Shown: positions 14,567 to 18,813 of the stretch, one piece after another
How positions within the stretch are numbered: the stretch's first letter is position 1
Layout: each line of letters opens with the position of its first letter
From: a bacterium
Lineage (GTDB): Bacteria; Chloroflexota; Dormibacteria; UBA8260; Bog-877
Direction: 5' to 3'
Assembly: GCA_021791455.1 (NCBI GenBank)
Contig: JAJYWM010000058.1
Location: 1 to 18,813, forward strand
Length of the DNA: 18,813 bases
Program-made: the position numbers and the translations under genes
The notes under the pieces: model-generated
Database searches by the model: none
The model's input: only the letters and a program-made list of their open reading frames with translations
Told to the model about the DNA's origin: nothing

Positions 14567-15027
14567 TTCAGTTCCCAGTAGCCGCGGCGCCCTTCGACCT
14601 TCTGGAATCGAGCATCCCGGGACAGCGTCTTGTAGAGAGTCGAGGCCGCCCCTTCAGTCCTGAGAAGCTTCCCAGCATCCTGGAGCGCTGTGGCGAGGTC
14701 CTTGGCTCGCATGGCCCCGTGGCGTCTGAGGAGAACGGCTATGGCGTCGGCAATGCTGCCGGCCTGCATCTCCGAGGCGGACATGGCGTCCCCGGCCCTC
14801 ATGACATTCAGGGCGGCCTCGAGGGCGCGGATCCTGGCGGCCAGCTGCCGACGCGCCTCCCGGCCACCTTCGATGTCTTCGGCGAGGCGGCGGTCCCGTT
14901 CCTGCAGTTCAGCGAGCTGTTGCTCCACTGTCTCGATTCGATCAGCGGGCTCGCGCGCGGGCATCATGCCAAGGGAGTCTACGACGTCAACTCTCCGTCC
15001 GAGCCTTGACGTGTCCCATAGCGACAT
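14563..15027 (-). CDS. Coiled-coil plus HARE-HTH-like winged-helix protein
   Basis: A 154-residue protein, first gene of the R-M operon. Residues about 28-80 form a charged coiled coil (IETVEQQLAELQERDRRLAE and on), so it probably dimerises. Residues 90-154 look like a HARE-HTH winged helix (the HB1/ASXL/RpoE-delta family): SIADAIAVLLRRHG, MRAKDLATALQDAG, GAASTLYKTLSRDARF, and the closing wing GRRGYWELK. In bacteria and eukaryotes that fold is linked to reading modified DNA or to transcription control. It overlaps hsdM by 4 nt (ATGA), so it likely works with the MTase, as a regulator or a reader of modification state. Start uncertain: ATG 15027 has no ribosome binding site, and the tandem ATGs at 14967/14964 would leave the divergent promoter outside the gene and keep both domains. 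Family call is by eye. Confidence 0.72.
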   Translation of the reverse strand: MSLWDTSRLGRRVDVVDSLGMMPAREPADRIETVEQQLAELQERDRRLAEDIEGGREARRQLAARIRALEAALNVMRAGDAMSASEMQAGSIADAIAVLLRRHGAMRAKDLATALQDAGKLLRTEGAASTLYKTLSRDARFQKVEGRRGYWELK

Positions 15028-15035
15028 GGTAAGGT
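15006..15035 (+). promoter_or_regulatory. Sigma-70-type promoter for the recombinase-like/transposase module
   Basis: TTGACG (15006-15011) and TAAGGT (15030-15035) are separated by 18 nt, matching TTGACn and TAnnnT. The predicted start near 15042 gives a leader of about 33 nt to ATG 15075. The element overlaps the 5' end of the divergent HARE-HTH-like gene if that begins at 15027, so the two units may compete or be co-regulated. Confidence 0.55.
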
Positions 15036-15061
15036 ACGGCCAAACACCCCGACCACACGGC

Positions 15062-15067
15062 AGGAGG
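15062..15067 (+). promoter_or_regulatory. Ribosome binding site AGGAGG for the 15075 gene
   Basis: AGGAGG lies 7 nt before ATG 15075, an optimal spacing, and fixes that start. Confidence 0.75.
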
Positions 15068-15074
15068 CCCCACG

Positions 15075-15740
15075 ATGGAACTCGATGAGCAGATAGTCAG
15101 TCGACGAGCCACGCTCCCTCTGGGCCGAGTTCCCATGAGCGAATACGAAGTCAGCGCCGTGCTGGAGGCGGTCGACACCATAGCGGACCTCAAGCTTCGG
15201 GCCAGAGCCCTCGCGACCGTTCTCCTGGCGAGAGGGGCAGGGACGACCTCGCTCGACCTCCGATACGTGACTGGGCGAGACATCGTCGACATCCCGGACG
15301 CGGGCTTATGGGTAACGATCGGCCGCCCAAGGTCGGAGCGCATAGTCCCGGTTCTCTTGGCCTATGCCTCTCAGTTGCGGCGACTTGCTCGCAACGTCGG
15401 CGGTCGCAGCCTTGTCGGACAGAGACGCGGGGCGGTCCCTTGCGCCCGAGCTGACGTCATCCAGGTAATGGACGCGGTCCAGTTTCACGCCGACCGGCTG
15501 GTCCCTGGGATCGTCGTCTCAGTCGAGCGACTCCGGCGCACCTGGCTCCTCGGTCGGATGCGGGACCCGGTTTCCGTCCACGACTTTCTCCGCATGACTG
15601 GGGACCCCTCCTGGGCGACTATCCGGGAACTCGTCCCCTTCTGTCAGACGAGCGACATCGCGCCCGCACTCACCGCGCGATGCACGGGAGCCGTCAGTGA
15701 TGAGGCGCTCTACGACCTGGCAGCCTGGGGCCTCTTCTGA
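15075..15740 (+). CDS. Tyrosine-recombinase-like protein lacking catalytic residues
   Basis: A 221-residue protein whose order of elements matches the catalytic half of phage-type integrases. Residues 37-70 (LKLRARALATVLLARGAG, SLDLRYVTGRDI) align with the usual TGLR-xxELLxLxWxDI helix; 78-93 (LWVTIGRPRSERIVPV) is the beta hairpin; 150-190 (ERLRRTWLLGRM, FLRMTGDPSWATIRELVPF) matches the HxLRHTFA and LLGHxSxxTTxxY segment. The key residues are replaced: GLR reads G54-A-G56, LRHT reads LRRT, LGH reads TGD, and no tyrosine follows at the nucleophile position. It is therefore probably a DNA-binding pseudo-recombinase, or part of a divergent family. It has its own promoter and ribosome binding site and leads a module with the next two genes. 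Similarity is read by eye. Confidence 0.55.
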   Translation: MELDEQIVSRRATLPLGRVPMSEYEVSAVLEAVDTIADLKLRARALATVLLARGAGTTSLDLRYVTGRDIVDIPDAGLWVTIGRPRSERIVPVLLAYASQLRRLARNVGGRSLVGQRRGAVPCARADVIQVMDAVQFHADRLVPGIVVSVERLRRTWLLGRMRDPVSVHDFLRMTGDPSWATIRELVPFCQTSDIAPALTARCTGAVSDEALYDLAAWGLF

Positions 15741-15768
15741 GGTCGGAGCCAGGCTGAGGGCCACCTGC

Positions 15769-16911
15769 ATGACAGCCGCACTGACCCGCAGGGAGTTCAC
15801 CGGATCGAGCATGGGACCCGGCGTGTTGCATTTCTCGGCACGGTATGCCAAGCTGGTAAGCGATGAAGGACCAGAAACTCGTGGGAGTGCCTGGGCTCAC
15901 GAACTGATCGGGCCCGCGGGCGAGAGCCCCGCCCGAGTGGTCGGCCGCTTCACTTCAGACACCAGGCCCGGACCTGTTCTCGACGCCGTCGCTGAGGTCG
16001 CGCTGCTGGCAAGTGATGGTGACGCCAGCGGGGCACAGGCAGTTTCGAAGAGCGCCTGGGACGCAGCCCTGCTCAAGTCGCAGATCTCCTGTGTGCCGTC
16101 CGCCGAGGCAATTCGGAAGCGGTTCGCGATGCCCTGGCGTAGGGTCCTGCGGCTGGCTTTCACCGACCCTTCGCTGCGCCCGCGCCTGCTTGGGCAGTGG
16201 GACGGGTCCCACTTTGCCGGGTACGGCTCTGGGGGACGGGACCTGGCGATCAGGGCCCTCCAGGCGGTTTCCCTGCGACTCGGGCACGCTCCCGCTCCAA
16301 TCGAATTCGACCTTGCGGTGCAGGCGATGGAGGCGCGGCGGTCGCTCCGCAGATCTGGCGTGCTGCTACCGCGCAGTCAGTACATCGCGAACCAGTTCTC
16401 CAGCTGGGATGGGGCCCTGGCGGCATGCAATCTGCAACCACCTCAAGCGCCACCACCGCGACACCCAGTGGTAGATCGCGGGTCCGCGCTGGACAACTTC
16501 ATCGACGAGTACGGCGTGGTGCCCCCGATTCACTACTTCGAGGAGTGGTGCCGGCGCCTGGACATTCCAACCAAGCGGCGCCGTGCCGGGTGGAAGGAAC
16601 TCGTCGCGCAGGTACGGGGGAATCGGGCTGCCCGTGGCGCTGCCACGCCGGCCATCATCTCGAGAGGGCGATCTCTTCCGCCGTTGCCCGAACCGCTTCC
16701 TCGAAGGAAGAGGGTCCCGCACCGGTACACAAGAGAGGAGGTTCTGGCCTCGCTCAGGAGATACGGGGAGCTGTACCTCCCCGCGGGCGTGCTTCCGCGC
16801 CAGAAGCACTACCTGGCCATGTGCCGGGAAGACCAGGACCTCATCTGGCCCGCCTCCGTTGGCCGTTTCGGTCCCTTCCACGCCATGTGCCGCGAGGCAG
16901 GCATCGAGTGA
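15769..16911 (+). CDS. Putative DNA-binding protein with helical repeats (HNH-associated-repeat type)
   Basis: A 380-residue basic protein of uncertain family. At least two, perhaps four, similar units occur, each a helix with an exposed G-x-x-P stretch, an aromatic-rich second helix, and a closing W/F-xx-A-hydrophobic-xx-A-G-like end: about 158-222 (ending FSSWDGALAACNL), 320-380 (ending RFGPFHAMCREAGI), with weaker ones near 90-131 and 240-285. This resembles the homing-endonuclease-associated DNA-binding repeat. No HNH or other nuclease motif is visible, so it may supply DNA binding to the transposase. Start: ATG 15769 is preferred, 28 nt after the upstream stop; the frame opens at 15697 inside the previous gene, and ATG 15811 is also possible. 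Its stop overlaps the transposase GTG by 4 nt. Confidence 0.55.
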   Translation: MTAALTRREFTGSSMGPGVLHFSARYAKLVSDEGPETRGSAWAHELIGPAGESPARVVGRFTSDTRPGPVLDAVAEVALLASDGDASGAQAVSKSAWDAALLKSQISCVPSAEAIRKRFAMPWRRVLRLAFTDPSLRPRLLGQWDGSHFAGYGSGGRDLAIRALQAVSLRLGHAPAPIEFDLAVQAMEARRSLRRSGVLLPRSQYIANQFSSWDGALAACNLQPPQAPPPRHPVVDRGSALDNFIDEYGVVPPIHYFEEWCRRLDIPTKRRRAGWKELVAQVRGNRAARGAATPAIISRGRSLPPLPEPLPRRKRVPHRYTREEVLASLRRYGELYLPAGVLPRQKHYLAMCREDQDLIWPASVGRFGPFHAMCREAGIE

Positions 16912-18497
16912 AGCGCCTAACCCGGCTCTCCATCCCCGAGCACCTGCCCGACGTGACTCGGTACTCGGACGATCCCTCGCTGGCGTCGCCGCAAACATTG
17001 GTCGCCATGGTCAAGGGTCAACCGAAGATCCGTCAGCTGCTCCAGCAGGCCTGCGAGCGCTCGTACAAGTGGGGACCGGAGCGAATGCCGGGCGAGTGGG
17101 GCCTTCTCTACCTGGGGTTCGTGATCAGCCGGATCCCCGACGTCGAGCCCTGGTACCAGCGGGTTTGCCACGACACGGGGCTGTGGACCGCTTGCGGCTT
17201 CGAGAGGATCCCGTCGTACCGGTTGGTGCAGCTGCGCTTTGTCGAAATGGAAGCCATGGCCGAGGCGTTCGAGAAGGCCGCGTCACTGCTGATCCAGAAG
17301 GCGCGACAGCGTGACCCCAGGGTCGGGGCTTGGGTCCACCTGGACGGCAGCGAGGCCGAAACCCACGCGGCGCCACGGCATGACTGCACCGCCTACGACA
17401 ACTGCCCGACCGCCGGCTCCGGACGGCGCAACCCCAGAATGCTGCGCGTCGGGACCGCCACCGCGCGCGCCACCCGGGAGTACCTGGCCACCCTGCCCGT
17501 GGAGGAGGTGGAGTCCGGCGTTTCGGTGGAGGGCCTGAGCGTAATCCCGGTCGGCGCCAGCGTCGTCGACCACGAGCGGCACGGCCGGCGCTTCACCTCG
17601 GGTGGACACTGGTGGTTCACCAGGGACCTTGAGGCCGGGGTTCGCGCCTACAGCCGAGGCCAACGGGTGATCAAAGCCTGGCACGGATACCTCGCGATCG
17701 AGGTGATCGACCACTTCACCCACGCTCCGCTCGTCACCAAACTGATCCCCGCGGACCAGTCCGAGCACACCGCCTACGAGATGGTGATCGAGCGGGCCGC
17801 GGCCCACGCCGGCGGCAACCTGCCGCAGCTGGTCGCCGGCGACGCGGGGTACTCGGTCAACCACGTGTACCAATACAACAGCAATCACGGCATCGGATCC
17901 GTGTTCCCATTCCGCCGCAGCAATGGCAGTGAGTCCAAACACCGGCGGCCGACCGCCTTCTACGACGAGCACGGCGTCCCGATCTGCCGCCATTGCCATG
18001 GCGAGACCGAGTTCGTCAGGTACGCGGTCGACCGGGGCAAGGGCCGGCTCTGGTTCCGCTGCCTCCTGCCCCAGACCACGGCCTGCCAGAAGGTCCAGAC
18101 CATCCTCACCGACAGGGCACCGCGACACCTGATCCCGGTGTGGCGGACCGAGGAGGCATATGCCGCCATGCGCGTCTCCCACCAGTCGTACGAGCACAAG
18201 CACCGCGACATGAGGATCCAGTACCTGGTAGCCCCGGACTCCCTTCCGATCCGCCCCAAGCGCCCGGGGATGGCCTGGCAGCAGCTCCGGGCCAGCGCCG
18301 CGATGCTGGTCGAATGGCTGCGGGTACTTCTGCGGGCCGGCTGGGGTGACAAGCCTGGCGTTGGCGGCCCTCCCAGGCCGACCAGCGGCGGCGACATGGT
18401 GCGCCGCCTGACCAAGTTCCGGGCCGAGCGCCGGGCCGCCGCCAGGGCCCCCACCGGGACCGGCCCGCCCGCAGAGCTGCTCGCCCCAGCCGCCTGA
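16908..18497 (+). CDS. DDE transposase with zinc-ribbon insertion
   Basis: A 529-residue transposase-like protein of the IS4/IS5/IS1182 (RNase H fold) type. D146 (AWVHLDGSEAETH) is the first catalytic acid, D312 (LVAGDAGYSVNHVY) the second, followed by the characteristic YxxxxGIGSVFPFRRS; the third acid is probably E418 or E429 (VSHQSYEHKHRDMRIQY). Between D312 and that region a zinc ribbon is inserted: C360 and C363 (ICRHCH), C385 and C393. The tail (about 480-529) is Pro/Ala/Arg-rich. The start is GTG 16908, chosen because it overlaps the upstream stop in GTGA; the frame is open much further upstream, but that part is antisense or out-of-phase to the preceding gene. Tight coupling to two accessory genes is unlike a simple IS. 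I did not find terminal inverted repeats. It may still be mobile, or domesticated. Confidence 0.8.
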   Translation: MKRLTRLSIPEHLPDVTRYSDDPSLASPQTLVAMVKGQPKIRQLLQQACERSYKWGPERMPGEWGLLYLGFVISRIPDVEPWYQRVCHDTGLWTACGFERIPSYRLVQLRFVEMEAMAEAFEKAASLLIQKARQRDPRVGAWVHLDGSEAETHAAPRHDCTAYDNCPTAGSGRRNPRMLRVGTATARATREYLATLPVEEVESGVSVEGLSVIPVGASVVDHERHGRRFTSGGHWWFTRDLEAGVRAYSRGQRVIKAWHGYLAIEVIDHFTHAPLVTKLIPADQSEHTAYEMVIERAAAHAGGNLPQLVAGDAGYSVNHVYQYNSNHGIGSVFPFRRSNGSESKHRRPTAFYDEHGVPICRHCHGETEFVRYAVDRGKGRLWFRCLLPQTTACQKVQTILTDRAPRHLIPVWRTEEAYAAMRVSHQSYEHKHRDMRIQYLVAPDSLPIRPKRPGMAWQQLRASAAMLVEWLRVLLRAGWGDKPGVGGPPRPTSGGDMVRRLTKFRAERRAAARAPTGTGPPAELLAPAA

Positions 18498-18500
18498 TCC

Positions 18501-18526
18501 GAACTCCCCGCCAGCCGGGGGAGTTC
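18501..18526 (+). terminator. Stem-loop terminator after the transposase gene
   Basis: GAACTCCCC (18501-18509) pairs perfectly with GGGGAGTTC (18518-18526) around an 8-nt loop, beginning 3 nt after the transposase stop codon. No T-run follows, as is common for terminators in high-GC actinobacteria. Confidence 0.7.
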
Positions 18527-18672
18527 TCCGCGCCATCCGGACAGCCGACCTCGCCTCTCAGCTGACGCGCGACCCTCCGTGGGTCTGTTTCACGCCGTCG
18601 GAGCCGGCCCCGACGCCGGTTCCAGCGCCGTCAGACCCCATTTCAGGGCCCCGGATGGGCCCCAGGGACCAA

Positions 18673-18698
18673 CCTTGCAACTCCCCTTGCAACAACCC
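18673..18698. repeat. Tandem TTGCAAC boxes beside the ssrA 3' end
   Basis: CCTTGCAAC appears at about 18673-18681 and 18685-18693, a direct repeat with a 12-bp period; each contains the palindrome TTGCAA. They end immediately before the CCA end of ssrA (18699). Such iterated boxes next to a tmRNA gene could be integrase arm sites, but no integrase with intact active site is in the window to pair them with. Confidence 0.35.

Positions 18699-18813
<115 letters not shown>

Noticed and set aside
16197..16907. A long N-terminal extension of the transposase (open frame back to 16197).
   Set aside because: This part overlaps the well-supported 15769-16911 gene in another frame and gives an R/G/P-rich peptide; the GTG at 16908 with a GTGA overlap is the natural start.
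17283..18536. A 417-residue minus-strand open frame opposite the transposase.
   Set aside because: Antisense to a gene with clear DDE motifs; the peptide is G/V/D/R-rich without family features.

Overview
The window is GC-rich. It uses many GTG and TTG starts, has 4-nt gene overlaps, and carries two genes that look leaderless. This suggests a high-GC bacterium, most likely an actinobacterium or a similar lineage. I cannot name the genus. At the right edge, on the minus strand, is the 3' end of the tmRNA gene (ssrA), a classic chromosomal integration site. What lies to its left looks like a defence or mobile island anchored there.

Left part (1-5943). After a gene-poor stretch with one small zinc-finger-like gene (723-1016, minus) comes the most striking unit, a compact minus-strand operon read from 4567 down to 1660. 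It encodes a ubiquitin-like protein, an E2-like/CEHH putative metal-binding protein, a JAB/JAMM peptidase and a ThiF/E1-type activating enzyme. The first three genes overlap by 4 nt and the E1 gene follows after 6 nt. Together they supply tag, activation, transfer and removal: a self-contained bacterial ubiquitin-like conjugation pathway. It resembles the prokaryotic Ubl-E1-E2-JAB neighbourhoods (Bil/Bub-like) now linked to phage defence. A divergent winged-helix protein (4670-5362, plus), probably leaderless, shares its intergenic region and is the likely regulator. Convergent to it is an unrecognised cysteine-containing gene (5331-5894, minus) whose start looks broken by a one-base insertion.

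Middle part (5944-15027). A gene-poor, possibly decayed stretch (5944-6428) is followed by a five-gene minus-strand operon read from 15027 to 6429: a coiled-coil/HARE-HTH-like protein, hsdM, hsdS, hsdR, and an OLD-family ATPase-TOPRIM nuclease. All junctions overlap by 4 to 11 nt, so the chromatin-type winged helix and the OLD nuclease appear built into this type I restriction-modification system.

Right part (15006-18813). A strong promoter and ribosome binding site drive a plus-strand three-gene module: a tyrosine-recombinase-like protein lacking catalytic residues, a protein with helical DNA-binding repeats, and a DDE transposase with an inserted zinc ribbon. A 9-bp-stem terminator closes the module about 170 bp before the CCA end of ssrA. 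Two defence operons plus a recombinase/transposase module beside ssrA fit horizontal acquisition, but I found no convincing direct-repeat att pair inside the window.
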